Notes under the pieces: model-generated | Database searches by the model: none | What the model was told of the DNA's origin: nothing | The model's input: the letters and a program-made list of their open reading frames with translations, nothing else | Assembly: GCF_000931445.1 (NCBI RefSeq) | Contig: NZ_CP010849.1 | Location: 5,952,001 to 6,016,000 of the forward strand | DNA length: 64,000 nt | Source of the DNA: Streptomyces cyaneogriseus subsp. noncyanogenus | Lineage (GTDB): Bacteria; Actinomycetota; Actinomycetes; Streptomycetales; Streptomycetaceae | Direction of reading: 5' to 3' | In this document: piece after piece, positions 8,110 through 16,146 of the stretch | Layout of the letters: each line of letters begins with the position of its first letter | Position numbering within the stretch: position 1 is the first letter of the stretch | Program-made: the position numbers and the translations under genes

Positions 8110-9450
8110 GTGAGTGACGCGGCTCGGGATGCCGGTGGGCGGCGGATGCTGGCCGGGTTGCTGGCCGCCAGCCATCTCATGCCACTGGAGTCGCTGCCGG
8201 CGAAGACGACCGAGCACGCGCGGGCGGCGGGCTTCCCCCAGGTGCTGATCTACCTGGGTGATCTGCAGCGCAGGGTGCTGCGGCTGCTGACCGGCAAGGG
8301 CCTGGACGCCGGGCAGGAACCGGGCGGCGAGGACGCCGAGTTGAAGGTGGAGGGAACTCTGGCGGGACGGGCCTACCAGCTGGGGCAGATCGTGCGGGAC
8401 GATCCGGCGGGGCCGGGGCGGGGACGGACGGTGGCCGGGCAGTGGTGGGTGCCGCTGCTGAACGGCGCCGAGCGTCTGGGCGTGCTGCGGGTCACCACCG
8501 AGGTGGATGACGAACGGGCCATGGAGGACATGAGCCGTCTGGCCTCGCTGGTGGCGCTGATCGTGCACAGCAAGCACGGCAGCAGCGACTCCTTCGCCCG
8601 CCTGACGCGCAGCGGGCCGATGAACATCGCCGCCGAGATGCAGTGGCACCTGATGCAGCCGCACTCGTACGCGGATGGCCGAGTCGTGATCTCCGCCTCG
8701 ATGGAACCGGCTTACCAGACCAGCGGGGACGCCTTCGACTACTCCACCGCCGGTGACGTGGTGCACCTGGCGATCTTCGATGCCATGGGCCATGACACGG
8801 CGGCCGGGCTGAGTGCCAACCTGGCCATGGCCACCTGCCGCAACAGCCGCCGTCAGGGGGCCGGTCTGGTGGAGATCACCGAACGGATCGAGGAAGCGCT
8901 CATCGAGCAGTACGGGCGGCAGCGCTACGTCACGGGCATCCAGGCCGACCTGGACACCACCACCGGTGTGCTGTCCTGGGTCAACCGCGGCCACCACCCG
9001 CCGATCCTGATCCGCGGCAACCACGGGCACACCGTCCTCTCCAGCCGCCCCGCCCACCCCATGGGCACCGGCCTGGGTCTGAAGGCCACCGTGTGCCAGG
9101 AGCGGCTGGAGCCCGGGGACCGGATCGTGCTGTACACCGACGGCATCACCGAGGCCCGCACGGCCGGCGGCGCCGAGTTCGGCCTGGAGCGGTTCACCGG
9201 CTTCATCCTGCGTCACCACGCGGACGGCCTGCCCGTCCCCGAGACCCTGCGCCGCCTGACCCGCGCTGTCCTGGACCACCACGCCGGACGTCTCCATGAC
9301 GACGCCACCATCCTGCTGTGCGAATGGCTGGGCCCGGCCGAATCCACCACCCAGGCAGCGGATCTCGTCGGCATCCACGCCCCTCGGCCCTTCCAGATGG
9401 CCTCAGGGCCCGCTTCAGACCAGCGACACGGACAGGAGCGAGCGCTGTGA
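8110..9450 (+). CDS. GAF-SpoIIE (PP2C-type) serine phosphatase
   Basis: 446 residues from GTG 8110, with AAGGAG 7 nt upstream (a GTG at 8107 is also possible). An N-terminal GAF-like sensor spans about residues 15-165. The C-terminal PP2C/SpoIIE domain (about 190-420) contains SGDAFDY and IFDAMGHDTAAGL, the metal-binding Asp motifs, then NRGHHPPILIRG, DRIVLYTDGITEAR and HDDATILLCEW. These enzymes dephosphorylate STAS-domain anti-anti-sigma factors and so release stress sigma factors; the GAF domain would sense a small molecule or protein. A 12-bp hairpin terminator follows at 9542. Confidence 0.9.
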   Translation: MSDAARDAGGRRMLAGLLAASHLMPLESLPAKTTEHARAAGFPQVLIYLGDLQRRVLRLLTGKGLDAGQEPGGEDAELKVEGTLAGRAYQLGQIVRDDPAGPGRGRTVAGQWWVPLLNGAERLGVLRVTTEVDDERAMEDMSRLASLVALIVHSKHGSSDSFARLTRSGPMNIAAEMQWHLMQPHSYADGRVVISASMEPAYQTSGDAFDYSTAGDVVHLAIFDAMGHDTAAGLSANLAMATCRNSRRQGAGLVEITERIEEALIEQYGRQRYVTGIQADLDTTTGVLSWVNRGHHPPILIRGNHGHTVLSSRPAHPMGTGLGLKATVCQERLEPGDRIVLYTDGITEARTAGGAEFGLERFTGFILRHHADGLPVPETLRRLTRAVLDHHAGRLHDDATILLCEWLGPAESTTQAADLVGIHAPRPFQMASGPASDQRHGQERAL

Positions 9451-9527
9451 GCGACACCGTGGAGATGGCCTGCCGAACCCGTGTCTGCAACGGCGCGGCC
9501 ACGGTCTGCGCCGTACAGAGGACGTGA
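9447..9527 (+). CDS. Possible 26-residue cysteine-containing peptide
   Basis: GTG 9447 overlaps the phosphatase stop by four bases (GTGA), and AGGAG lies 8 nt upstream, an arrangement used for real translationally coupled genes in this genome. The product is short (MSDTVEMACRTRVCNGAATV then CAVQRT) with three cysteines and no recognised domain. It may be a coupled micropeptide or the remaining head of a lost downstream gene. No homology is claimed. Confidence 0.35.
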   Translation: MSDTVEMACRTRVCNGAATVCAVQRT

Positions 9528-9541
9528 CCCGCCTGCCGCGT

Positions 9542-9573
9542 CGGTGCGGCCCGCACGGGTCCGGGCCGCACCG
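9542..9573 (+). terminator. 12-bp stem hairpin after the phosphatase
   Basis: CGGTGCGGCCCG and its complement enclose an 8-nt loop. It stands between the plus-strand phosphatase and the minus-strand PPOX gene and can end transcription of both. Confidence 0.75.
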
Positions 9574-9677
9574 CGGGAGTGCCCGGGACCGGGGCCGTGC
9601 CGGTCACCCCCCGCGCCGTCGCGCTCCGGGACCTCGACGCCAGGAAGGGGCGCGGCCGGCCGTGACGGGTGTGCCGG

Positions 9678-10124
9678 TCAGACGGCCGGGACCGGGCCGC
9701 CGGGACGGAACCGCTCCACCCCGACGATGTGCCGCACCTTGACCGGGCGGACGATCACCGCGACCCGCCGCTCGCCGGGCATGAGCCACTCGAAGCGCTC
9801 GCTGCCCAGGTACTTGCGGGCCAGCCGGTCCATCCGCTCGTGCGCCTCCTCGCCCTCGATGAAGCGGGCCACCACACCACTGATCTGCACGCGGTCGAAG
9901 GGGTCGGCGGCGTCCGCGTGCGAGAGGTAGACGCGGGGGTCGCGGCGCAGGTTCTCCTCCTTCACCCGGCCCACCGAGGTGTTGAACGACAGCTCCCCGT
10001 CCCCCTCCAGGTCCACCCACATCGGGCTGACCTGCGGTGCTCCGTCGGCGAACACGGTGCCGACGTACCAGATGTTGGGGGCTCGCAGCCGGGCGCGGAC
10101 GGCTTCGTCGAATGTCGCGGTCAT
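9678..10124 (-). CDS. PPOX-class flavin/F420-binding oxidoreductase
   Basis: 148 residues from ATG 10124. Pyridoxamine-5'-phosphate-oxidase-like split beta-barrel: NIWYVGTVFADGAPQVSPMW is the first strand pair with the cofactor-contacting loop, followed by GELSFNTSVGRVKEENLRRD, RVYLSHADAADPFDRVQISG and an acidic helix EGEEAHERMDRLARKYLG. In actinobacteria most members of this length bind F420 or FMN and reduce small electrophiles or act as biliverdin/quinone reductases; the substrate is unknown. Cytoplasmic. It stands alone, 104 nt upstream of the fucose operon's 3' end on the same strand. Confidence 0.85.
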   Translation of the reverse strand: MTATFDEAVRARLRAPNIWYVGTVFADGAPQVSPMWVDLEGDGELSFNTSVGRVKEENLRRDPRVYLSHADAADPFDRVQISGVVARFIEGEEAHERMDRLARKYLGSERFEWLMPGERRVAVIVRPVKVRHIVGVERFRPGGPVPAV

Positions 10125-10228
10125 CCCGGGAGACTACCAACCATGATCGGCGGGCCGGTCCGGGAGACGCGCCCGGAGCGCGTGGCCGCGGTACATGGTC
10201 TTCCCCCGGTACGGCCGGCCGGGACGGG

Positions 10229-11068
10229 TCAGAGGCCGTAGACGCGGGCGGCGGTCGTGCGGAAGACCGCGGCGCGCTCGGGCTCGCTCAGGCCGGCGGT
10301 GAGTCCGGCGGCCACGGCGACCACCTCGCCGTAGGACGCGGCGAGGGTGCACACCGGCCAGTCGGAGCCGAACATCAGCCGGTGCGGTCCGAACGCGTCG
10401 AGGACCACGTCGGCGTACGGCCGCAGGTCGCGGACCGTCCACGAGGCGGGGTCGGCCTCGGTGACCAGCCCCGACAGCTTGCAGACCGTGTTGGGCAGCG
10501 CGGCGAGGGCGCGGACGGCGCCCGCCCACGGCTCGGTCGCGCCGGAGGCGATGGGAGGTTTGCCGAGGTGGTCGAGGACGAAGGTGAGCCCCGGGTGCTC
10601 GGCGGCGGCCCGGACGCAGGCGGGCAGTTGGTGGGGCCGCACCACGAGGTCGTAGACGAGCCCGGCGTCCGCCACGGCGGCCAGACCGCGCCGTACGTCC
10701 GGACGCAGCAGCCACTCCGGGTCGGGTTCCGCCTGCACCTGGTGGCGGATGCCCTTGAGGTGCCGGCCGCCGGGCAGGGCGCGCAGCCGGGCCAGTTCGC
10801 CGACGATGCCGGGGCGGGTCAGGTCGGTCCAGCCGACGACGCCCCCGATCAGCTCGTGGCGGTCGGCGAGGGCCAGGAACTCGGGGGTCTCCTCGGGCAC
10901 GGTGACCGTCTGGACCAGCACCGTGCGGCCGACCCCGGCGGCGTGGGCCTCGGGGCGCAGGTCGCCGAGGGTGAAGTCGCGGCGCAGCGGCGCGAGCCCG
11001 GGGCCGGTGATCCAGTCCTGGTCGCGTACGGACAGGTCCCAGAGGTGATGGTGGGCGTCGACGATCAC
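10229..11068 (-). CDS. Amidohydrolase-family lactonase (L-fuconolactonase type)
   Basis: 279 residues from GTG 11068, overlapping the aldo-keto reductase stop by GTGA. Amidohydrolase_2 fold: DAHHHLWDL (HxH metal motif) at the N-terminus, LKGIRHQVQ, FVLDHLGKPP and MFGSDWPVC near the C-terminus. This set and the length fit the L-fucono-1,5-lactonase/L-rhamnono-lactonase group of COG3618. Inferred reaction: hydrolysis of the sugar lactone made by the adjacent dehydrogenase. Its place as last gene of a four-gene overlapping operon with fuconate dehydratase supports that reading. Confidence 0.82.
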   Translation of the reverse strand: MIVDAHHHLWDLSVRDQDWITGPGLAPLRRDFTLGDLRPEAHAAGVGRTVLVQTVTVPEETPEFLALADRHELIGGVVGWTDLTRPGIVGELARLRALPGGRHLKGIRHQVQAEPDPEWLLRPDVRRGLAAVADAGLVYDLVVRPHQLPACVRAAAEHPGLTFVLDHLGKPPIASGATEPWAGAVRALAALPNTVCKLSGLVTEADPASWTVRDLRPYADVVLDAFGPHRLMFGSDWPVCTLAASYGEVVAVAAGLTAGLSEPERAAVFRTTAARVYGL

Positions 11069-12021
11069 GGCCGGTCCCCGCCGGGCAGGGGGGCGTCGGC
11101 GGGCAGCAGGCCGCACGCCCGCAGCTCCTGCCAGAACGCCTCCGGTACGGGGGTGCGGAACTGGGCGGCGCAGTCGTCGACCTCGGCGGCCGAGCGGGCC
11201 CCGACGAGGACCTCGGTGACGGCGGGGTGCGCGGCGCAGAAGGCGAGGGCGGCGGCGCGCAGGGTGGTGCCGTGGCGTTCGGCGACCGCCTTCAGGCGCA
11301 GGGCGCGGCCGACCAGCTCCCGAGGCGCCTGCCGGTAGTCGTACGTGGCCGCCGGCCCCGGGTCGGCGAGCAGGCCGGAGTTGAAGACACCGCCGAGGAC
11401 GACCTCCGTGCCGCGCTCCCGGGCGGCGGGCAGGAGGTCGGCGAGGGCGCTCTGGTCGAGCAGGGTGTAGCGGCCGGCGCACAGCACCACGTCCACGTCG
11501 GTGTCACGGACGAAGCGGGTGAGCAGGGCGGTCTGGTTCATGCCCGCGCCGATCCGCCCGACCACGCCTTCCGCGCGCAGCCGCTCCAGCGCCGGATAGC
11601 CCTCGCGGAAGGCTTGTCCGGCGTGGTCGTCGGGGTCGTGGAGGTAGACGGTGTCGACCCGGTCGAGGCCCAGCCGGCCGAGGCTGGCGTCGAGGGTGCG
11701 GCGGATGCCGTCGGCGGTGAAGTCCCACACGCGGCGGTGGGTGGCCCGGACCGCGAAGCCGTGGGCGAGGTCGTCACCGGTGCCGTCGGCCGGTTCCAGG
11801 CGGCGGCCCACCTTGGTGGAGACGGTGTACGCGGCGCGCGGGTGCTCGCGCAGGGCGGCACCGAGGCGGCGCTCGGACAGGCCGAGGCCGTAGTGCGGTG
11901 CGGTGTCGAAGGCGCGGATGCCCTGGCGCCAGGCGGCAAAGACGGCGGCGTACGCCTGCTCGTCGGTCACCTCGGTGTAGAGGTTGCCGATCCCGGCGGC
12001 GCCGAAGGCGAGGGCGGTCAC
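11065..12021 (-). CDS. Aldo-keto reductase, probable L-fucose dehydrogenase
   Basis: 318 residues from GTG 12021. TIM-barrel AKR: FGAAGIGNLYTEV, the catalytic FDTAPHYGLGLSERRLG with Asp and Tyr, VSTKVGR with Lys, VDTVYLHDPDDH with His, and a cofactor-binding end GARSAAEVDD. The FDTAP-YG-G-SE form is that of D-threo-aldose 1-dehydrogenases (L-fucose/L-galactose dehydrogenases), which oxidise the sugar at C1 to the lactone using NAD(P)+. GTGA overlaps with genes on both sides show strict co-translation. Exact sugar specificity (L-fucose, D-arabinose, L-galactose) cannot be read directly. Confidence 0.83.
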   Translation of the reverse strand: MTALAFGAAGIGNLYTEVTDEQAYAAVFAAWRQGIRAFDTAPHYGLGLSERRLGAALREHPRAAYTVSTKVGRRLEPADGTGDDLAHGFAVRATHRRVWDFTADGIRRTLDASLGRLGLDRVDTVYLHDPDDHAGQAFREGYPALERLRAEGVVGRIGAGMNQTALLTRFVRDTDVDVVLCAGRYTLLDQSALADLLPAARERGTEVVLGGVFNSGLLADPGPAATYDYRQAPRELVGRALRLKAVAERHGTTLRAAALAFCAAHPAVTEVLVGARSAAEVDDCAAQFRTPVPEAFWQELRACGLLPADAPLPGGDRP

Positions 12022-12773
12022 CGGGCCGCCGGGCGCAGGCGCAGGCCCTGCATGCCGCCGTCGACGGCGAGCGCGGTGCCGGTGGTGGCGCCGGACAGCG
12101 GGCTCGCCAAGTAGGCGATGGCGCCCGCCACTTCGGTGGCGCTCACCAGGCGGCCGGTGGGCTGGCGGGCCTCCAGGGCGGCACGCTCGGCGGCCGGGTC
12201 GTCGGCGGCGTCGAGGAGCCGCCCGACCCAGGGGGTGTCGACGGTCCCGGGGTTGACGCAGTTGACGCGGATGCCCTCGCGGACGTGGTCGGCGGCCATG
12301 GCGAGGGTCAGGGAGAGGACGGCGCCCTTGGTCGCGCTGTAGAGGGCGCGCTGCGGCAGGCCGGCGGTGGCCGCGATGGAGCAGGTGTTGACGATCGCGG
12401 CGTGCGCGGAGCGGCGCAGGTGCGGCAGGGCGGCGCGGGTGGTGCGGACCATGCCGAGGACGTTGACGTCGAGGACGCGGTGCCACTCGGCGTCGTCGTT
12501 GTCCTCGACGGTGCCCTGGGCGCCGACGCCCGCGTTGTTGACCAGGACGTCCAGCCCGCCGAGGTCGGCGGCGGCGGCCGCCACGGCCCGGCGTACGGAC
12601 GGGTCGTCGGTGACGTCGGCGCGGTGGGCGAGCAGCGGCGCGCCGACCGCGCCGGGGTCCAGGTCGAGGACGGCGACCCGGGCACCGCGCTCGGCCAGCA
12701 GCTCGGCGGTGGCCCGGCCGATGCCGAAGGCGCCGCCGGTCACCAGGGCCCGCAGCCCTTCGAAGTCGCTCAT
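12018..12773 (-). CDS. Short-chain dehydrogenase (2-keto-3-deoxy-L-fuconate dehydrogenase type)
   Basis: 251 residues from ATG 12773, sharing ATGA with the dehydratase stop. Classical SDR: cofactor motif VTGGAFGIGRATAE, acidic VLDLDP after the second strand (NAD preference), VNNAGVG, catalytic Ser in TCSIAATAG and YSATKGA with Tyr and Lys, then NPGTVDTPW. In the non-phosphorylative fucose route this enzyme oxidises 2-keto-3-deoxy-L-fuconate to the 2,4-diketo compound. The role is inferred from operon company; SDR sequences alone rarely fix the substrate. Confidence 0.8.
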   Translation of the reverse strand: MSDFEGLRALVTGGAFGIGRATAELLAERGARVAVLDLDPGAVGAPLLAHRADVTDDPSVRRAVAAAAADLGGLDVLVNNAGVGAQGTVEDNDDAEWHRVLDVNVLGMVRTTRAALPHLRRSAHAAIVNTCSIAATAGLPQRALYSATKGAVLSLTLAMAADHVREGIRVNCVNPGTVDTPWVGRLLDAADDPAAERAALEARQPTGRLVSATEVAGAIAYLASPLSGATTGTALAVDGGMQGLRLRPAAR

Positions 12774-14116
12774 ACGGCCTGCTCCTTCCGTGTGCGCTCG
12801 GCGAGGTCGGCGGCCCAGAAGGTGCCGCCGGGGTAGGTGTACCGCGCGATCGACTCCGGGCGCAGGGCGGCGGAGAAGCCGGGCGCGGCGGGGGCGGTGT
12901 AGTGCCCGTCCCGGACGACCACCGGGTCGAGGAAGTGTTCGTGGAGGTGGTCGACGTACTCGATCACCCGGTCGTCGGTGGTGCCGGAGACCGCCAGATA
13001 GTCGAACATCGCCAGGTGCTGGACCAGCTCGCACAGGCCGACGCCGCCCGCGTGGGGGCAGACCGGCACGCCGAAGCGGGCGGCCAGCAGCAGGATCGCC
13101 AGGTTCTCGTTGACGCCGCCGACGCGGGCCGCGTCGAGCTGGAGGACGTCGATGGCTCCGGCCTGGAGGAGTTGCTTGACCACGACACGGTTCTGGGCGT
13201 GCTCACCGGTGGCCACCTTCACCGGGGCGACGGCCCGGCGGATCGCCGCGTGGCCGAGGATGTCGTCCGGGCTGGTGGGCTCCTCGATCCAGTACGGGTC
13301 GAACGCGGCGAGCGCGGTGGTCCAGCGGATCGCCTCCGGCACGTCCCAGCGCTGATTGGCGTCCAGGGCCAGGCGGATGTCCGGGCCCACGGCCGCCCGG
13401 GCGGTGCGGCAGCGGCGGATGTCGTCGTCGAGGTCGGCACCGACCTTCAGCTTGATCTGGGTGAAGCCGTCGGCGACGGCCCGGCGGGCGAGCCGGGTCA
13501 GCTTGGCGTCGTCGTAGCCGAGCCAGCCGGGGGAGGTGGTGTACGCCGGGTAGCCGCGCTCCAGCAGGCGGGCCCGGCGCTCGTCGGCGCCCTTGCGGCC
13601 GCGCCGCAGCAGGTCCAGCGCGTCGCCGGGCGTGAGCACGTCGGTGAGGTACCGGAAGTCGGCCTGCTCGACCAGCCACTCCGGCTCGGCGTCGGCGAGC
13701 AGCCGCCACAGCGGCTTGCGGGCGCGCCGGGCGGCGAGGTCCCAGACGGCGTTGACGACCGCGCCGACCGCCATGTGCGCCACGCCCTTCTCCGGGCCCA
13801 GCCAGCGCAGTTGGCTGTCGCCGGTCAGGTCCCGGTACAGGGACGCCGGGTCGGCGCACAGCGCGTCGACCGAGCGGCCCAGCACCTGGCCGCGCAGCGC
13901 CTCGATCGCCGCGACCTGCACGTCGTTGCCCCGCCCGATGGTGAAGGCGAACCCGTGGCCCTCGGGCGCGTCGGCGGCGTCGGTGCGCAGCACGACGTAG
14001 GCGGCCGAGTAGTCGGGGTCCGGGTTCATCGCGTCCGAGCCGTCCAGCTCGCGCGAGGTCGGGAAGCGGATGTCGTACGTGTCGACGGAGGTGACGCGGG
14101 CGGTGGTCGGGGACAC
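12770..14116 (-). CDS. L-fuconate dehydratase (enolase superfamily)
   Basis: 448 residues from GTG 14116, which has GAAAGGG just upstream; ATGs at 14149 and earlier give a non-conserved extension. Mandelate-racemase/muconate-lactonizing group: N-terminal capping domain with YDIRFPTSRELDGSDAMNPD, a fuconate-dehydratase hallmark, then FTQIKLKVGADLDDD (KxK acid/base lysine), LALDANQRWD and WIEEPTSPDD (metal Asp and Glu), TGEHAQNRVV, and CPHAGGVGLCELVQH (general acid His). It removes water from L-fuconate to 2-keto-3-deoxy-L-fuconate, Mg-dependent, in the cytoplasm. First gene of the operon and the most specific identification in it. Confidence 0.9.
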   Translation of the reverse strand: MSPTTARVTSVDTYDIRFPTSRELDGSDAMNPDPDYSAAYVVLRTDAADAPEGHGFAFTIGRGNDVQVAAIEALRGQVLGRSVDALCADPASLYRDLTGDSQLRWLGPEKGVAHMAVGAVVNAVWDLAARRARKPLWRLLADAEPEWLVEQADFRYLTDVLTPGDALDLLRRGRKGADERRARLLERGYPAYTTSPGWLGYDDAKLTRLARRAVADGFTQIKLKVGADLDDDIRRCRTARAAVGPDIRLALDANQRWDVPEAIRWTTALAAFDPYWIEEPTSPDDILGHAAIRRAVAPVKVATGEHAQNRVVVKQLLQAGAIDVLQLDAARVGGVNENLAILLLAARFGVPVCPHAGGVGLCELVQHLAMFDYLAVSGTTDDRVIEYVDHLHEHFLDPVVVRDGHYTAPAAPGFSAALRPESIARYTYPGGTFWAADLAERTRKEQAV

Positions 14117-14160
14117 GGAAGCCCTTTCGGTCCGGGACGGCGACATCGGCATACTTATCA

Positions 14161-14222
14161 GACCACTTGGGTCCGCGAACACCCCTCGGACGGGAGCAGG
14201 TCCCTGTGTGACCAATATTGGT
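14161..14222. promoter_or_regulatory. Inverted repeats in the divergent fucose-operon promoter region
   Basis: Between the dehydratase and regulator starts are GACC-N5-GGTC (14161-14173) and the perfect 12-bp palindrome ACCAATATTGGT (14211-14222), an AT-rich island in a GC-rich region. FadR-subfamily GntR proteins bind short GT/AC palindromes of this kind. They are candidates for the operator of the neighbouring regulator. Confidence 0.5.
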
Positions 14223-14299
14223 AGGGCCACTTGCCCCGCGTCGGTCGTACCACTCGGTGGCTAGACTGCGGGCGCACCGGAGGAACAGGGGGCCCGGAC

Positions 14300-15088
14300 G
14301 TGAACAGCGCGGACGCCGAGACGGGGACGGACGGCGACGGGACGGACGCGGAGATGCGAACGGATGGGGAGACGGGGACGGACGGCGGGCGGGAGGCCGC
14401 CCCCCGGAAGGGCACGGTGACGCAGCGCGCCATCGAGCGGATCAAGGGGATGATCGCCGAGGGGCGGCTGGAGCCGGGCGGGCGGCTGCCCACCGAACGG
14501 GACCTCGCGGCCGACCTCGGCATCTCCCGCAGCTCGGTCCGCGAGGCCATCCGCGCGCTGACCGTGCTCGGTGTGCTGGAGGCCCGGCACGGCTCCGGCA
14601 TCTACGTCACCCGGCTGGAGGCCGCCGACCTGCTGGAGTCCTTCGGCGTGGTCGCCGACCTGTCGACGGGCGGGCGCCTGGTCGAGCTTTTGGAGGTACG
14701 CCGCGTCCTGGAGTCCGCGGCGACGGCGCTGGCCGCCGCGCGCATCACGCCGGAGCAGCTCGCGGAGGTCGAGAAGCACCTGACGGCGATGGACGCCACC
14801 GACGACCCGGACGTGATCCTCGCCCACGACCTGGCGTTCCATCGCGTGATCGCCGTCGCGGCGGGCAACGAGACGCTGGCCGCCATCCTGGAGGGCCTGT
14901 CCTCCCGTACCTTCCGTGCCCGCGTCCGGCGCGGCTACCAGGAGGCCGGTGCCATCTCCCGCACGCGTCGCCAACACGCCGCCATCCACCAGGCCCTCAC
15001 CGCCCGCGACCCGGAGGCGGCCCGGGCGGCCGCTGCCGCTCACGTGGGCGAGGTCGAACAGTGGCTCCGGGGGCGCCTGGCGCGGTAG
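14300..15088 (+). CDS. GntR-family regulator, FadR subfamily (FCD domain)
   Basis: 262 residues from GTG 14300, with GGAGGAACAGGGGG upstream. The first 40 residues are a low-complexity acidic/glycine tail (repeated GTDG). The winged helix follows: AIERIKGMIAEGRLEPGGRL, PTERDLAADLGISRSSVREA, LGVLEARHGSGIYV. The FCD effector domain fills the rest, with Asp/His metal-site residues in AHDLAFHRVI and RRQHAAIHQAL. It is divergent from the fucose operon and is very likely its repressor, released by a sugar acid or keto-acid intermediate; the ligand is inferred only. Confidence 0.88.
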   Translation: MNSADAETGTDGDGTDAEMRTDGETGTDGGREAAPRKGTVTQRAIERIKGMIAEGRLEPGGRLPTERDLAADLGISRSSVREAIRALTVLGVLEARHGSGIYVTRLEAADLLESFGVVADLSTGGRLVELLEVRRVLESAATALAAARITPEQLAEVEKHLTAMDATDDPDVILAHDLAFHRVIAVAAGNETLAAILEGLSSRTFRARVRRGYQEAGAISRTRRQHAAIHQALTARDPEAARAAAAAHVGEVEQWLRGRLAR

Positions 15089-15091
15089 CGT

Positions 15092-15111
15092 CCCCGGCGC
15101 GGTGGCCGGGG
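15092..15111. terminator. Short GC hairpin between convergent genes
   Basis: CCCCGGC and GCCGGGG enclose a 6-nt loop immediately after the GntR stop and before the grpE stop; probably serves both strands. Confidence 0.55.
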
Positions 15112-15151
15112 TCCCGTATGCGTGTGCGGTGCGGGCGGGGCCGGTGCCCGG

Positions 15152-15694
15152 TCAGCTCCGCGCGGCGGGCAGGGGCGGCTTGTCCGCCGGGGCCGGGGCG
15201 TGTACGCCCCGGTCTCGTTCCTGCGGGCTCCTGGCGGGCGGGGCCGGACCGGTGACCTCCACGTGGGCCGGGCGCAGCAGATGGTCACCGAGGCGGTAAC
15301 CGGGCCGCAGGACCGCGGAGCAGACCAGGCTGTCCCGGTCGGGAGAGACATGGTGGGCCAGGGCGTCGTGGCACGCGGGGTCGAAGGGATCGCCCACCTC
15401 GCCGAAGGACGTGAGGCCCAGCGAGCCGAGCTGCTCCCGCAGACTGTCGGCGATGTCGCGCAGTCCGGGAGTCGGCGGCTCGTTCGCGCACGCCCGGTCC
15501 ACGGCGTCCAGCGCGGGCAGCAGCGTCCGGACCACGTTGGCCGCCGCGATCTCGCGTACGGCCAAGCGGTCCCGCCGCACCCGCTTGCGGTAGTTGTCGT
15601 ACTCGGCCTTCACCCGCTGCAGGTCGGCGGTTCGCTCCTCCACCAGGCGCCGCAGCCGTTCCAGTTCAGCGCTCTGCGGCCCGCTCCCGGTCAT
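15152..15694 (-). CDS. grpE: GrpE-family nucleotide exchange factor paralogue
   Basis: 180 residues from ATG 15694. N-terminal coiled coil (LERLRRLVEERTADLQRVKA) with the GrpE hallmark AEYDNYRKRVRRDR, then VVRTLLPALDAVDRAC, FGEVGDPFDPACHDALAHH and VLRPGYRLGDHLLRPAHVEV of the beta-wing that opens the DnaK nucleotide site. The tail after residue 155 is proline-rich. Shorter than the housekeeping GrpE of Streptomyces (about 220), so probably a second copy. It follows by two bases what looks like a DnaK C-terminal tail, the canonical dnaK-grpE order, and lies near hsp20. Confidence 0.85.
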   Translation of the reverse strand: MTGSGPQSAELERLRRLVEERTADLQRVKAEYDNYRKRVRRDRLAVREIAAANVVRTLLPALDAVDRACANEPPTPGLRDIADSLREQLGSLGLTSFGEVGDPFDPACHDALAHHVSPDRDSLVCSAVLRPGYRLGDHLLRPAHVEVTGPAPPARSPQERDRGVHAPAPADKPPLPAARS

Positions 15695-15696
15695 CG

Positions 15697-15768
15697 TCAG
15701 CCAGCCTCCGGCTTGTCGTCGTCGACGATCTCCGCCGTGTCCTCTTCTTCGGGTTCCTTCGGGTCTTC
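15697..15768 (-). pseudogene. Possible dnaK 3' tail
   Basis: The frame ending TGA at 15697-15699, two bases before the grpE ATG, encodes EDPKEPEEEDTAEIVDDDKP then EAG. Streptomyces DnaK proteins end in an acidic tail with a very similar AEIVDDE motif, and dnaK directly precedes grpE. Upstream sequence to about 15900 has T/C-rich low-complexity repeats and no readable DnaK domain. Either the body of dnaK was deleted, or this is an unrelated acidic tail. Confidence 0.4.
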
Positions 15769-15919
15769 TCTCTGGGTTCCTCTGGGTCCTTGTCGTTGGT
15801 CCCTTCGAGACCCTTCGGGTTTCTCCTTTCAGTTTCTCCTTCAGGGCGGCCGGTGCCGACTCGGACTTGCTCCGCGCGTCGGGGACCGTGTCCGGGCTCG
15901 TCCTGGCGGAGCTGCTCGG

Positions 15920-16099
15920 TTACGCGGTCGTGCAGTGTTCCTCGGTGCTCAGGACGGTCCGCAGCCGCTGGTAGCGGTCGAGGTCCTCCCAGGTGTCGTG
16001 GTCGGGCGGGCCGGGGGTGCGGCGTCCGGTGCCCCAGGCCCAGGCGGCGGCGGTGATGCCGGTGCAGAACGGGATGAGCAGCCACAGCAGGGCGCTCAC
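15920..16099 (-). CDS. Small single-span membrane protein
   Basis: 59 residues from GTG 16099 with a strong AAGGAGG 6-7 nt upstream; stop TAA. One transmembrane segment at the start (SALLWLLIPFCTGITAAAWA) is followed by a polar tail with HDTWEDLDRYQRLRTVLS. The pattern (N-terminal anchor, cytoplasmic tail with an ED-rich helix) recurs in actinobacterial proteins of unknown function. It lies 47 nt after hsp20 in the same direction and may be co-transcribed with it. No function can be assigned. Confidence 0.65.
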   Translation of the reverse strand: MSALLWLLIPFCTGITAAAWAWGTGRRTPGPPDHDTWEDLDRYQRLRTVLSTEEHCTTA

Positions 16100-16146
16100 G
16101 GTTCGACCTCCTTCGGCGTGACGGGACGGGCGGTTCCTGCGGTTCC

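Noticed and set aside
15666..15930. Arginine-rich frame over the T/C-rich spacer upstream of grpE
   Set aside because: Composition comes from the simple repeat TTCGGGT/TTCTCC; only the last 23 codons in another frame look like a protein tail.
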